Both the position numbers and the translations under genes were made by a program. Shown piece by piece: positions 33,594 through 41,918 of a stretch of DNA of 64,000 nucleotides. The stretch's first letter is position 1; the number at the start of each line of letters is the position of its first letter. The stretch is from Villigracilis sp024434165 (lineage in GTDB: Bacteria; Chloroflexota; Anaerolineae; Anaerolineales; Villigracilaceae): contig SZPK01000016.1 of assembly GCA_030263665.1 (NCBI GenBank), positions 1 to 64,000 of the forward strand, given 5' to 3'. The notes beneath the pieces were generated by a model. The model was not told the DNA's origin, did not search any database, and saw only the letters and a list, made by a program, of their open reading frames with translations.

Positions 33594-34310
33594 ATGGCTA
33601 ATTTTCCTTTCCAACGATTGCAGGCTGACCTGGCTGCGTTGATCAACAAAACACCTGCGGGGCAGCGCCTCCCTTCGGAGCCGGACCTTGCGAAGCAGTT
33701 GGGCGTTTCCCGCGCCACGCTGCGCGAAGCGATGCGTTCCTTTGAAACGCAGGGACTGATCCGCCGCCGTCAGGGATCGGGGACGTTCGTGGTCGGCAAG
33801 GTGCAGGCGCTCGACAGCGGGCTGGAGGTTTTGGAAAGCCTGGATACGATTGCGAAACGCATGGGGCTGGAGGTGTCGGTCAGCGATTTGAATGTCGAAA
33901 CCGTCACCGCCGATGAGGAACTCGCCGCGTCGTTCGGGATTTCAGCCGGTTCGAAACTGACGCGCGTACGCCGCGTCATCCGCGCCGAGAGCCGCCCGGT
34001 CGCCTATCTGGTGGATGTCCTGCCGGAGGATGTGCTTCAATCGAAGGACCTGCCTTCCGATTTCAACGGCTCGGTGCTGGACTTTTTGCTGAACCGCGGC
34101 GATGCGTTGACCTCCTCCCGCGCCAATGTCAGCGCCATCGGCGCCTCGGCGGATGTGGCGAAGCCCCTGGAGATTCAGCGCGGCGATGTGCTGCTGCACT
34201 TCAATGCGCTGCTGTTCGATGCCAACAGCCGCCTGGTGGATGCCTCGCTGAGTTATTTCATACCGGGGTATTTCCATTTTCATATCGTGAGGCGGGTGGG
34301 CGGCGGTTAA
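33594..34310 (+). CDS. GntR/HutC-family transcription regulator (UTRA domain)
   Basis: 238-aa regulator with an N-terminal winged helix (residues 1-68; LPSEPDLAKQLGVSRATLRE is the recognition region) and a C-terminal UTRA effector domain (about 90-235; KLTRVRRVIRAESRPVAYL). UTRA proteins sense small metabolites. It sits inside the purine locus, just after ade and before the hydrolase and transcarbamylase genes, so it is the likely local regulator. ATG at 33594 is chosen for its GAGAAG ribosome site. Candidate operators are the palindromes at 29445 and 41809. Confidence 0.88.
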   Translation: MANFPFQRLQADLAALINKTPAGQRLPSEPDLAKQLGVSRATLREAMRSFETQGLIRRRQGSGTFVVGKVQALDSGLEVLESLDTIAKRMGLEVSVSDLNVETVTADEELAASFGISAGSKLTRVRRVIRAESRPVAYLVDVLPEDVLQSKDLPSDFNGSVLDFLLNRGDALTSSRANVSAIGASADVAKPLEIQRGDVLLHFNALLFDANSRLVDASLSYFIPGYFHFHIVRRVGGG

Positions 34311-34336
34311 AAGCCGCACAGGGTTCTGGAACATTC

Positions 34337-34355
34337 GGCGGGTTGGAAACCCGCC
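34337..34355. repeat. Short perfect hairpin upstream of the YgeY-like gene
   Basis: GGCGGGTT (34337-34344), loop GGA, AACCCGCC (34348-34355). No T run follows, so it is more likely a small dispersed repeat or an RNA-stability stem than a terminator. Confidence 0.45.
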
Positions 34356-34379
34356 CTTACGAAGCATCAAGGAGAAAAA

Positions 34380-35594
34380 ATGTCGGAAGTTGTAAAAGAG
34401 ATTCAAAAGAAAGTGGCGGGATACCGCGAAGATATTATCCAGTTCATGCGCGATATCGTCGCCATCCCTTCGATGGAATCGCAGATCGGGGAAGTGGGAA
34501 AACGCATTCAGGCTGAGATGACCAAACTCGGCTTCGAGGAAGTCCGCTTTGACAGGATGGGGAACACCATCGGGCGCATCGGCAGCGGCAAACGCGTGCT
34601 GGTATATGACTCGCACATTGACACCGTCGGCATTGGCAACCCCGACTCCTGGCAGTGGGACCCGTTCATCGGGAAAGTGGAAGACGGCATTTTATACGCG
34701 CGCGGCGCATGCGACGAAAAGAACAGCACCCCCGGCATGGTGTACGGGCTTGCGATTGCGCGCGACCTCGGCTTGCTCAAGGATTATACGGTCTATTACT
34801 TCGGCAATATGGAAGAGGAATGCGACGGCATCGCCCCCAACACCTTTGTGGAAGTGGACCCGAAGGTCAAGCCGGATTTCGTCGTCATCGGCGAGCCGAC
34901 GCGGATGCAGGTCTATCGCGGGCACAAGGGGCGCGTCGAGTTAAAGGTCACGTCCATCGGCAAGTCGGCGCACGCCGCCTCTCACCACCTGGGCGACAGC
35001 GCCCTCTACAAAATGCTCAACGTCATCTCCGGCATCCGCGACCTGGACGCCCACCTGAAGACGCATGAGTTCCTCGGCAAAGGCACCATCATGGTGACCG
35101 ACACGCGCATCAGCACTGCATCCATCAACGCCGTGCCGGACGGGTTCACCATCTTCATTGACCGCCGCCTGACATTCGGCGAAACGAAAGAGGAAGCCGC
35201 CCAGCAGGTGCGCGACCTGATCCCCGGCTACCTGCGCGACCAGATCACCGTGGAGGAACTGTTCTACGATACGCCGAGTTATACCGGCTTCGTATTCCCC
35301 GTAGATAAATACTACCCCGCCTGGGCGCTGGAGGAATCGCATCCCATCGTGCAAGCCGGGCAGGAAACGATCCGCCAGTTGTGGAACGAGACCCGCCCGA
35401 CCGGCAAGTGGAGCTTCTCCACGAACGGGACCTATTGGGCGGGGAAGGCGGGCATCCCCTCCATCGGTTTCGGTCCCGGCGATGAAATCTATGCCCATAC
35501 CACCATGGACCAGGTCCCGTTGAAGGACTTGGTCGCCGCCACGGAGTTCTATGCGCTGTTCCCGGATATTTTGAGCAGGCACGCGCAAAAATAG
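34380..35594 (+). CDS. M20 peptidase-family hydrolase, YgeY type
   Basis: 404-aa dinuclear zinc hydrolase. Metal motifs: YDSHIDTVG near residue 78, ARGACDEKNS near 112, NMEEECDG near 142 with the catalytic Glu, and a C-terminal AHTTMDQVP. The sequence matches the YgeY group, which in E. coli belongs to the ygeW-ygeX-ygeY purine-degradation cluster. AAGGAG precedes the ATG. Downstream are two transcarbamylases and a carbamate kinase, as in that cluster. Exact reaction not settled; cleavage of a carbamoylated or diamino-acid-type intermediate is likely. Confidence 0.85.
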   Translation: MSEVVKEIQKKVAGYREDIIQFMRDIVAIPSMESQIGEVGKRIQAEMTKLGFEEVRFDRMGNTIGRIGSGKRVLVYDSHIDTVGIGNPDSWQWDPFIGKVEDGILYARGACDEKNSTPGMVYGLAIARDLGLLKDYTVYYFGNMEEECDGIAPNTFVEVDPKVKPDFVVIGEPTRMQVYRGHKGRVELKVTSIGKSAHAASHHLGDSALYKMLNVISGIRDLDAHLKTHEFLGKGTIMVTDTRISTASINAVPDGFTIFIDRRLTFGETKEEAAQQVRDLIPGYLRDQITVEELFYDTPSYTGFVFPVDKYYPAWALEESHPIVQAGQETIRQLWNETRPTGKWSFSTNGTYWAGKAGIPSIGFGPGDEIYAHTTMDQVPLKDLVAATEFYALFPDILSRHAQK

Positions 35595-35617
35595 CGCACC
35601 CATATACTTGTCCTATA

Positions 35618-35657
35618 CACCTCTCTACTTTACCTGTTTACTTGTTTACCTGTTTAT
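35618..35657. repeat. Short degenerate tandem repeat (TTTACCTGTTTACTTG)
   Basis: A run of about 10-base units of the type TTTACCTG/TTTACTTG between the YgeY-like gene and the transcarbamylase gene. Too short and unspaced for a CRISPR array. Confidence 0.5.
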
Positions 35658-35750
35658 CCCACCCCTTCCAAACCGCCAAAGAAGGATACATTAATGTCAA
35701 GGAGGTCCGTCTCATCGTCGAATCGTTGACAATTGAATAAGGAGGCTCAA

Positions 35751-36704
35751 ATGCGTAGTTTTGCTGGTCGTGACATCCTTTCGCTCAAGGAATTCGAAAG
35801 GAACGAGTTCTTCCACGTGTTCGATGTGGCTCAGAAAATGGAACCCATCGCACGCGCGCGCAGGAACACGGACTTGCTCAAGGAAAAAACGCTGGTGACG
35901 GCTTTCTACCAGCCCTCCACCCGCACGCGCCTGGCTCACGAAGCCGCCATGCACCGGCTGGGCGGACACGTCACCGGGTTTTCCGATGCAAAGATGACCC
36001 GCGCCGGGGACTTCTATCAGGAGTCCATCAAGGACACGGTCAAGATGCTGGAGTTCTACGGCGACGTCATTGTGATGCGTCACTTCCAGCAGGGCGCTCC
36101 GCATGAAGCCGCCCGCTGGGCAAGCATACCCATCATCAACGGCGGCGATGGCTGGGGCGAGCACCCAACCCAAATCCTCACCGACTTGTACACCGTCCTG
36201 CGGGAAAAAGGACGCATTGACGGGTTGAAGTGGCTTGCCGTCGGCGATATGCGGATGCGGACGATGCACTCCCTCGGCTACGCCCTGAGCCAGTTCGACT
36301 GTCCCATCACGTTCGTATCCCCGCCGGATATGTCGCTCACCGGGGAATTCAAAGCCGAACTCCGCCAGTACAGCGTGAACTTCACCGAAGCAGACCACGT
36401 CGAAAAAGCGATTCAAGACGCCGACGTGATTCTGGTGGAGCCGGTCGTCCAGCCCGATTACACAAAATCGCGCGATGAACGCGGCGCGCAGGTTGACCTG
36501 ACCCCGGCGAACTACAAGATCACGCGCGAACTGCTGACCTCGAAAGCCAAGCCGGACGCCATCCTGCTTCATTCCCTGCCGCGCATGGATGAAATTCCCA
36601 CCGATGTGGATATCACCCGCTGGTCGCGCTACTGGCAGGAAGCCTTCAACGGCGTGGTCATGCGCATGACGCTGCTGGCGCTTGTCCTCGGCGCGATGGA
36701 ATAG
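35751..36704 (+). CDS. Aspartate-type carbamoyltransferase
   Basis: 317-aa transcarbamylase of the aspartate branch. The carbamoyl phosphate motif is PSTRTRLAHEAAMHRLGG, then NGGDGWGEHPTQ, DLTPANYKI and the C-terminal HSLPRMDEIPTDVD (usually HPLPR). The mobile loop that supplies Ser and Lys in PyrB is atypical (SDAKMTRAGDFYQ). It starts after AAGGAGG at the ATG at 35751. PyrB of pyrimidine synthesis is one reading, but no other pyr gene is here, and a second transcarbamylase and carbamate kinase follow, so a catabolic role in the purine locus is plausible. Confidence 0.8.
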   Translation: MRSFAGRDILSLKEFERNEFFHVFDVAQKMEPIARARRNTDLLKEKTLVTAFYQPSTRTRLAHEAAMHRLGGHVTGFSDAKMTRAGDFYQESIKDTVKMLEFYGDVIVMRHFQQGAPHEAARWASIPIINGGDGWGEHPTQILTDLYTVLREKGRIDGLKWLAVGDMRMRTMHSLGYALSQFDCPITFVSPPDMSLTGEFKAELRQYSVNFTEADHVEKAIQDADVILVEPVVQPDYTKSRDERGAQVDLTPANYKITRELLTSKAKPDAILLHSLPRMDEIPTDVDITRWSRYWQEAFNGVVMRMTLLALVLGAME

Positions 36705-36712
36705 GAGAAGCA

Positions 36713-36976
36713 ATGACAGGCATTTCAGAAGACCTCCGCAAGAAATACGGCGCGGCAAGCGCGGAACAAAAACTGCTCGTCCTGCGGCGCGAACTGTTGC
36801 GGCCCATCATCACCGTCGAATCCTCGGCGCACCTCCTGCAAACCGCCAGCGACAGCATTTGCGGCTGCCTGCCCGAAGAAGTCAGCGCGGACGAATTCAG
36901 GAACACCGTCAAATGGCTGTCTGAAGCGGCGCGCGACCTCCATCAGATTCTGGATGCGCTGACCGAAGACGCATAG
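36713..36976 (+). CDS. Small helical protein of unknown function
   Basis: 87 aa, predicted all-helical, with one CGC motif near residue 50. AGGAGAAG precedes the ATG, eight bases after the transcarbamylase stop codon. Residues 22-85 look faintly like a histidine-kinase dimerisation helix pair (RRELLRPIITVESSAHLL), but the phospho-acceptor His is missing. Not recognised. Confidence 0.6.
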   Translation: MTGISEDLRKKYGAASAEQKLLVLRRELLRPIITVESSAHLLQTASDSICGCLPEEVSADEFRNTVKWLSEAARDLHQILDALTEDA

Positions 36977-37123
36977 CAGTCCCGCCTGGCGGACCGCATC
37001 TTTCCCCGCCCCGGGCTGGTTCCATCCATCGAGCGCGCGCAACCCGAAAGCGCGTGCATCCGCCAAACAGGTTCACGGAAACGCCGGTGAACACAGAGTT
37101 TGTATTGTCGAATTTTAGAAACC

Positions 37124-37648
37124 ATGAAAATCATTGAAATCCGCCGACATTCCATCCGCTCGCTGGGGGAGGACCATCTCAATCAAAAAGGGGTTGCGCT
37201 GGCTCGCAGCGTCGGGCAGGGCTTGGGTCCGTTCGACTTCGTGGCGACCTCCATGCTCCCGCGCGCGTACGAGACCGCCATCGCCATGGGATTTGCCGTC
37301 CATGAACAGAACGAATTGATGAATACCTACGGCGGCGCGGTCGAACGTGAAGCGCCCTGGCCCCTGCCGTTCTATCACTATTCCGAGATCGTCAGGCAGG
37401 AAGGCGCCGCCGCACAATACGCCTATCGCTTGATGGATTACTACATGGACATCCTCGGCAGGATCCCCGAAGGCGGCTCGGCGCTGGTCGTCAATCATGG
37501 CGGCGTGGTGGAACTGGGCGTGGTCGCCTGCCTGCCTCAAACAGACTTCCTGCCCTGGGGCGACCCCGCGGACTATTGCGAAGGGGCACGCCTGTTCTGG
37601 GAAGACGGCCGGTTCGTGAGCGGCGAAGTGCTGCGCGTTGCCAAATGA
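37124..37648 (+). CDS. Histidine phosphatase superfamily protein
   Basis: 174-aa protein with the phosphoglycerate-mutase-like fold. The catalytic N-terminus is EIRRHSIRS, where most members have RHGE; the second catalytic His is in VVNHGGVVELG near residue 126. The substitution of Gly by Ser after the catalytic His is known in some subgroups. Lies between the small helical protein and the second transcarbamylase, so it may act on a phosphorylated purine-pathway intermediate or on carbamoyl phosphate chemistry; this is inference. ATG at 37124 fits the motif at the N-terminus. Confidence 0.75.
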   Translation: MKIIEIRRHSIRSLGEDHLNQKGVALARSVGQGLGPFDFVATSMLPRAYETAIAMGFAVHEQNELMNTYGGAVEREAPWPLPFYHYSEIVRQEGAAAQYAYRLMDYYMDILGRIPEGGSALVVNHGGVVELGVVACLPQTDFLPWGDPADYCEGARLFWEDGRFVSGEVLRVAK

Positions 37649-37709
37649 AAAATCAAATTCGTGCATTGCAATCATCAATGACGATAAAAAGACAAAAGGA
37701 GATTAAAGT

Positions 37710-38699
37710 ATGCAAACAAATTTTCGCGGTCGTGATTTCATCGGCGATCTCGACTTCACCAAAGAGGAAGTCGAAACCGTCCTGGACGTAGCCTGGGATC
37801 TGAAACGCAAGCGCGCGCTGGGCGAACCGCACGCCTATCTGCGCGATAAGGTCCTGGCGATGCTGTTCTTCTTTTCGTCCACCCGCACGCGCGGATCGTT
37901 CGAAGCGGGAATGGCACAACTCGGCGGGCATGCCGCTTTCATTGACAGCAACACCACCCAGATCGCGCACGGCGATACGCCGGTGGAGATCGGCGAAATC
38001 TTCGGGCGCTATTTCGACGGCATCGCCATCCGTCACTGCGATTTCGGCGACGGCAACAAATACCTGAACGATGTCGCCAAATCCAGCCGCGCGCCGGTGC
38101 TGAACATGCAATGCGACATTTACCATCCCTTCCAGTGCCTCGCGGATTTAATGACCATCATGGAAAAGAAGGGACGCGACCTGCGCAGGAAGAAGATCGT
38201 CGTTTCATGGGCGTACGCCGCCTCGTACCTCAAGCCGATTTCCGTGCCGCAGTCGCTGATTCTGCAAATGCCGCGCTTTGGCATGGATGTGACGCTGGCA
38301 TATCCGCCGGGCTTCCAGTTGATGCCCGATATTGTGGAGCAGGCGAAGGAACAGGCGAAGATCGCCGGCACAGCCTTTGAAATTATCGAAGACAAAGACG
38401 GCATGACCGAAGCCTGCAAGGATGCCGACGTGATCTACGCCAAATCCTGGGGTCCGCTGTTGACCACCAACGATAAGACCGAAGGCAAGAAACTCCAGGA
38501 TTCGTTCAAGAATTGGATCATGGACGATGCCAAACTCAAGGTGGCGAAGAAGGACTGCATCTACATGCACCCGCTTCCCGCCGACCGCGACATCGAAGTC
38601 ACCAGCGCCGTGCTGGACGGTCCGAACTCGGTCGTCTTCGACGAAGCCGAAAACCGCCTGCACGCTCAGAAGGCGGTGATGGCGCTTGCCATGTCGTAG
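37710..38699 (+). CDS. Ornithine-type carbamoyltransferase (YgeW/AOTCase-like)
   Basis: 329-aa transcarbamylase. The carbamoyl phosphate motif is FSSTRTRGSFEAGMAQLGG, followed by YHPFQCLADLMTIM and the C-terminal MHPLPADRDIEV; YAKSWGPLL recalls the YgeW branch rather than classical ArgF, and PLPADR instead of the PxPA-type ArgF ending also points there. AAAGGAG precedes the ATG. Between it and carbamate kinase lies a perfect 20-bp palindrome. In the catabolic direction such enzymes release carbamoyl phosphate for carbamate kinase. The carbamoylated substrate is not known. Confidence 0.85.
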   Translation: MQTNFRGRDFIGDLDFTKEEVETVLDVAWDLKRKRALGEPHAYLRDKVLAMLFFFSSTRTRGSFEAGMAQLGGHAAFIDSNTTQIAHGDTPVEIGEIFGRYFDGIAIRHCDFGDGNKYLNDVAKSSRAPVLNMQCDIYHPFQCLADLMTIMEKKGRDLRRKKIVVSWAYAASYLKPISVPQSLILQMPRFGMDVTLAYPPGFQLMPDIVEQAKEQAKIAGTAFEIIEDKDGMTEACKDADVIYAKSWGPLLTTNDKTEGKKLQDSFKNWIMDDAKLKVAKKDCIYMHPLPADRDIEVTSAVLDGPNSVVFDEAENRLHAQKAVMALAMS

Positions 38700-38700
38700 T

Positions 38701-38743
38701 ATGTCATTGCGAGTGGCGCTGAAAGCGCCACTCGCAATGACAT
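38701..38743. repeat. Perfect 20-bp palindrome (TGTCATTGCGAG family)
   Basis: ATGTCATTGCGAGTGGCGCT (38701-38720), loop GAA, and its exact complement (38724-38743). It follows the transcarbamylase stop codon by one base; no T run follows. Same repeat family as the insert at 22019-22057. Confidence 0.85.
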
Positions 38744-38763
38744 GAAAATAAGGAGATTTATCA

Positions 38764-39714
38764 ATGACCAAACTCGCTGTAATCGCCGTCGGCGGCAACT
38801 CGCTCATCAAGGATGACAAACACGTCAGCGTGGAAGACCAGATGGAAGCCCTGCGCGAAACCGCCCATCACATCGCGGACATGATCGAAGCGGGCTGGGA
38901 CCTCGCCATCGGTCACGGCAATGGACCGCAGGTCGGGTTCATTTTGAGGCGCTCGGAGATCGCCGCCAAAGTGGAAGGGATGCACGAAGTCCCGCTGGAT
39001 GTGTGCGGCGCGGATTCACAGGGCGCCATCGGCTATGAGTTTCAGCAGGCATTGCAGAACGAATATCGCAAGCGCGGCATCCAAAAAGGCGCGGCGACCG
39101 TCATCACGCAGATGCTGGTGGATAAGAACGACCCCGCCTTCCAGAAACCGTCCAAGCCCATCGGCTCGTTCATGGACGAAGCCGAAGCGAAGAAAAGGGA
39201 ATCGGAGATGGGCTGGTCGGTGGTCGAGGATGCAGGCAGGGGGTGGAGAAGAGTTGTGGCATCCCCGCTGCCGAAACGAATCATCGAACTGGAGTCGGTC
39301 AAGTTGCTGCTCAACGCGGGCATGACCGTGATCACGGTGGGCGGGGGCGGCATCCCGGTCATTGACAAGGGCGACGGCACGCTGCAAGGCACCGCCGCCG
39401 TCATTGACAAGGACTTTGCCTCATCCCTGCTGGCGCAGGAGCTCGGCGCGGAATTGTTCCTGATCGCCACCGCCGTGGAAAAGGTTGCCATCAACTTCGG
39501 CAAGCCCGACCAAAAATGGCTCGACAAAATGACGCTCGCCGAAGCCAAACAGTATCTTGCCGAGGGCACACACTTTGCTAAAGGCTCGATGGCGCCGAAG
39601 ATTCAAGCCATCATCTGGTTCCTGGAGAACGGCGGCAAGCAGGCGTTGATCACGAATCCCGAAAACATTGGGCGCGCCCTGAAAGGCGAGACGGGAACCT
39701 GGATTGTTCCGTAA
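38764..39714 (+). CDS. arcC: Carbamate kinase
   Basis: Makes ATP from carbamoyl phosphate and ADP. 316 aa of the amino-acid-kinase fold with VIAVGGNSLIK at the N-terminus, GHGNGPQVG near residue 48, VVASPLPKRIIE near 163, and GGGGIPVI near 197, all typical. AAGGAG lies upstream. With the two transcarbamylases before it, it suggests ATP recovery at the end of a carbamoyl-yielding catabolic path, as YqeA does in the E. coli purine cluster or ArcC in the arginine deiminase route. No arginine deiminase gene is here. Confidence 0.95.
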   Translation: MTKLAVIAVGGNSLIKDDKHVSVEDQMEALRETAHHIADMIEAGWDLAIGHGNGPQVGFILRRSEIAAKVEGMHEVPLDVCGADSQGAIGYEFQQALQNEYRKRGIQKGAATVITQMLVDKNDPAFQKPSKPIGSFMDEAEAKKRESEMGWSVVEDAGRGWRRVVASPLPKRIIELESVKLLLNAGMTVITVGGGGIPVIDKGDGTLQGTAAVIDKDFASSLLAQELGAELFLIATAVEKVAINFGKPDQKWLDKMTLAEAKQYLAEGTHFAKGSMAPKIQAIIWFLENGGKQALITNPENIGRALKGETGTWIVP

Positions 39715-39715
39715 T

Positions 39716-39764
39716 TGTAGGTCACGCTTTTAGCGTGACTGTCACGTTGAAAACGTGACCTACA
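39716..39764. repeat. Double-hairpin palindrome before the GT-C gene
   Basis: TGTAGGTCACG (39716-39726) pairs with CGTGACCTACA (39754-39764), and each half is also a hairpin (GTCACG...CGTGAC at 39721-39739 and 39741-39759). It can form a cruciform, and lies just after the carbamate kinase stop codon, two bases before the next start. Confidence 0.8.
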
Positions 39765-39766
39765 AA

Positions 39767-41788
39767 ATGCCGATGAAAAAATTCCTCGACCGCCTGAACA
39801 CCATCACCTTCACGCCGCGCAGTACGGTCTGGTTCCTGTTGATCATTGCCGCGCTGACCTACGGGCTGTTCTTCTGGCAGCGCGGCTTCTACTGGGATGA
39901 ATTCCCCTGGGCGTGGATTTACTACCGTCTCGGTCCCGCCATGCTGACCAAGACCTTTACCACCAGCCGACCATTCTGGGGGATGATCTACCAATTGACC
40001 CTGCCGGTCATCGGTCCCAACCCCTGGGTATGGCAGCTGCTTGCCATCCTCCTGCGCTGGCTGACAGCGGTTTTGTTGTGGAAGATTCTGCGCGTGCTTT
40101 ACCCCGCGCACCCCAAACCCGCCCTTTGGGCAAGCCTGTTTTTCCTCGTTTACCCCGGCATGGGACAGCATTTCATTGCCATGATGTACAGCCATTTCTA
40201 TATTGTGCTGGCGGCGTACCTGCTGTCCGTTTATCTTTCCATCCTCGCATTGAAGGAAGAAAAACAACGCTGGCTGTACTTTTCGGTTTCGTACGCGCTC
40301 GCGGCGGTCAACCTGTTGACGATGGAGTATTTTTACTTCCTCGAATTCGCGCGCCTGTTCATCTTCCTGCAAATCCTGCCCGGCGGTTTCAAGGAACGCG
40401 CGAAAAAAGCCCTGCTGTATTCCCTGCCCTATCTCGGCATCTTTGCCGCCGTCACGTTCTGGCGCATGTTCTTCTTCGCCTACCAGAATGCCAGTTATCC
40501 TTACGTTCTGCTCGATAAATTGAAGGCGAATCTCTTCGATGGGATTTTGTACTTCCTGAATCAAATCCTGTTGAGTTTCTGGCGGACGGTTTTCGAGGCC
40601 TGGATTTTGCCTTTCCTCACCATTGGGATGACGGGCTTCGGTCCGCTCACGCTGACGTTGATGCTGTTCCTGTTATTCTCCACCATTTTCCTCACCGGGT
40701 TCTATCTCTTCGCATTCAAAGCCGAGGATGCGGACGGCGTTGACTTTACGAAACAAGCCGGTTGGATCGGGCTGGTCTTTTGGGTTCTCTCCGGCGGTTC
40801 GGTCTGGTTGATCGGCATCGTGCCGCAGTTCAATTTTTCGATGGACCGTTTCATGCTGCCGTTCATGCTGGGTTCGAGCGTGCTGCTGGCATGCCTGGCG
40901 GCGCTCATCAAAAACCCGCGCGTGCAGATGATCGTGGTTGCTTTGCTCATCGGCTTTGCGGGGAGCCGTCACTTTCGGCTGGAGGAAGCCTACCGCAGCG
41001 ATTGGATCACCCAGAAGGAATTTTTCTGGCAGATGACCGAACGCATCCCTGGCTTGACGAAAGGCACCATCGTCCTCGCCAACGACCTCCCGGTGACGTA
41101 TTTTTCGGATAACTCGCTCACCGGACCATTCAATTGGATTTACAGCCCGCCCGGCGAGATGAACGTAATGCTGTACTTTGCGTCCATTCGCGTGGGGAAG
41201 ACCCTGCCGAGTGTGGAGCCCGGTCAGCCGCATGAGCTGTATTACATCGGTCCGATGTTTTACGGGAATACATCCAACATTCTGGTTGTCAATTACGAGC
41301 CGCCCGGTTGTTTCCGGGTGATTGACCCGGAGGTGGAGGCGGAAAACCGTCTCCTGCCGCCGGCGGTGCGGGACGCGGCGCGGTATTCCAATCCGGGTGT
41401 GATTCTCTTCGAGAAACAGAACCAGCTCCCCGGTCCGTTTTATGGAAGCGGGCCCGAAAAGGACTGGTGCTATTATTTCGAGCAGGCAGATCTGGCGCGT
41501 CAAAAAAAGGATTGGGAGTCCGTCGTTCGATTGGGCGATGCGGCGTTTGCCCTGGGAGATCATCCCAACGACCCCTTGGAGCGGTTCGTTTACATCGAAG
41601 GGTATGCTCATCTTGGCGAGTGGAAAAAAGCGGTAGAATTGTCGCAGGCGTCTTATAAGGTATCCAGAAATTTCGTGGGTCCCCTGTTGTGCAGGTTGTG
41701 GGACCGAATTGAACGTGAAACAGAGAACACGCCAGAGCAAACCGCTGCGCTGGTTGAAGTTCGAAGCGAATTTGGCTGTGCCCCTTAG
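39767..41788 (+). CDS. Multi-pass GT-C-type membrane glycosyltransferase-like protein
   Basis: About 673 aa with roughly ten membrane helices in the first 420 residues and a soluble C-terminal domain of about 240 residues. The first outer loop has RGFYWDEFPWAW, where the acidic DE pair matches the catalytic Asp/Glu of GT-C enzymes that use lipid-linked sugars. The C-terminal part has helical repeats like TPR near residues 570-650. The start is uncertain: ATG codons at 39767 and 39773 follow the palindrome; a start at 39755 would lie inside it. It interrupts the purine locus and has no clear link to it. Confidence 0.7.
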   Translation: MPMKKFLDRLNTITFTPRSTVWFLLIIAALTYGLFFWQRGFYWDEFPWAWIYYRLGPAMLTKTFTTSRPFWGMIYQLTLPVIGPNPWVWQLLAILLRWLTAVLLWKILRVLYPAHPKPALWASLFFLVYPGMGQHFIAMMYSHFYIVLAAYLLSVYLSILALKEEKQRWLYFSVSYALAAVNLLTMEYFYFLEFARLFIFLQILPGGFKERAKKALLYSLPYLGIFAAVTFWRMFFFAYQNASYPYVLLDKLKANLFDGILYFLNQILLSFWRTVFEAWILPFLTIGMTGFGPLTLTLMLFLLFSTIFLTGFYLFAFKAEDADGVDFTKQAGWIGLVFWVLSGGSVWLIGIVPQFNFSMDRFMLPFMLGSSVLLACLAALIKNPRVQMIVVALLIGFAGSRHFRLEEAYRSDWITQKEFFWQMTERIPGLTKGTIVLANDLPVTYFSDNSLTGPFNWIYSPPGEMNVMLYFASIRVGKTLPSVEPGQPHELYYIGPMFYGNTSNILVVNYEPPGCFRVIDPEVEAENRLLPPAVRDAARYSNPGVILFEKQNQLPGPFYGSGPEKDWCYYFEQADLARQKKDWESVVRLGDAAFALGDHPNDPLERFVYIEGYAHLGEWKKAVELSQASYKVSRNFVGPLLCRLWDRIERETENTPEQTAALVEVRSEFGCAP

Positions 41789-41808
41789 AAGTGCATCGTT
41801 CTTTCCTC

Positions 41809-41837
41809 ACAATACCAACCATTTGGTATAGTTGTGT
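41809..41837. promoter_or_regulatory. Palindromic candidate operator over the bmpA promoter
   Basis: CACAATACCAA (41809-41819) mirrors TTTGGTATAGTTGTG (41823-41837) with a mismatch near the centre. TATAGT at 41828-41833 inside it could be the -10 box, so a repressor here would block transcription of the transporter. Confidence 0.4.
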
Positions 41838-41918
41838 AGACGACTGAAAGGAGGCTCAAGACCCGTTGACCCCGTCAGTTTTGTCCGAATAACAATTTAT
41901 TCAAAAAGGAGAAGAAGT

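Noticed and set aside
35618..35657. Tandem TTTACCTG-type units considered as a CRISPR fragment
   Set aside because: Units are about 10 bases with no spacers and no cas gene in the window.
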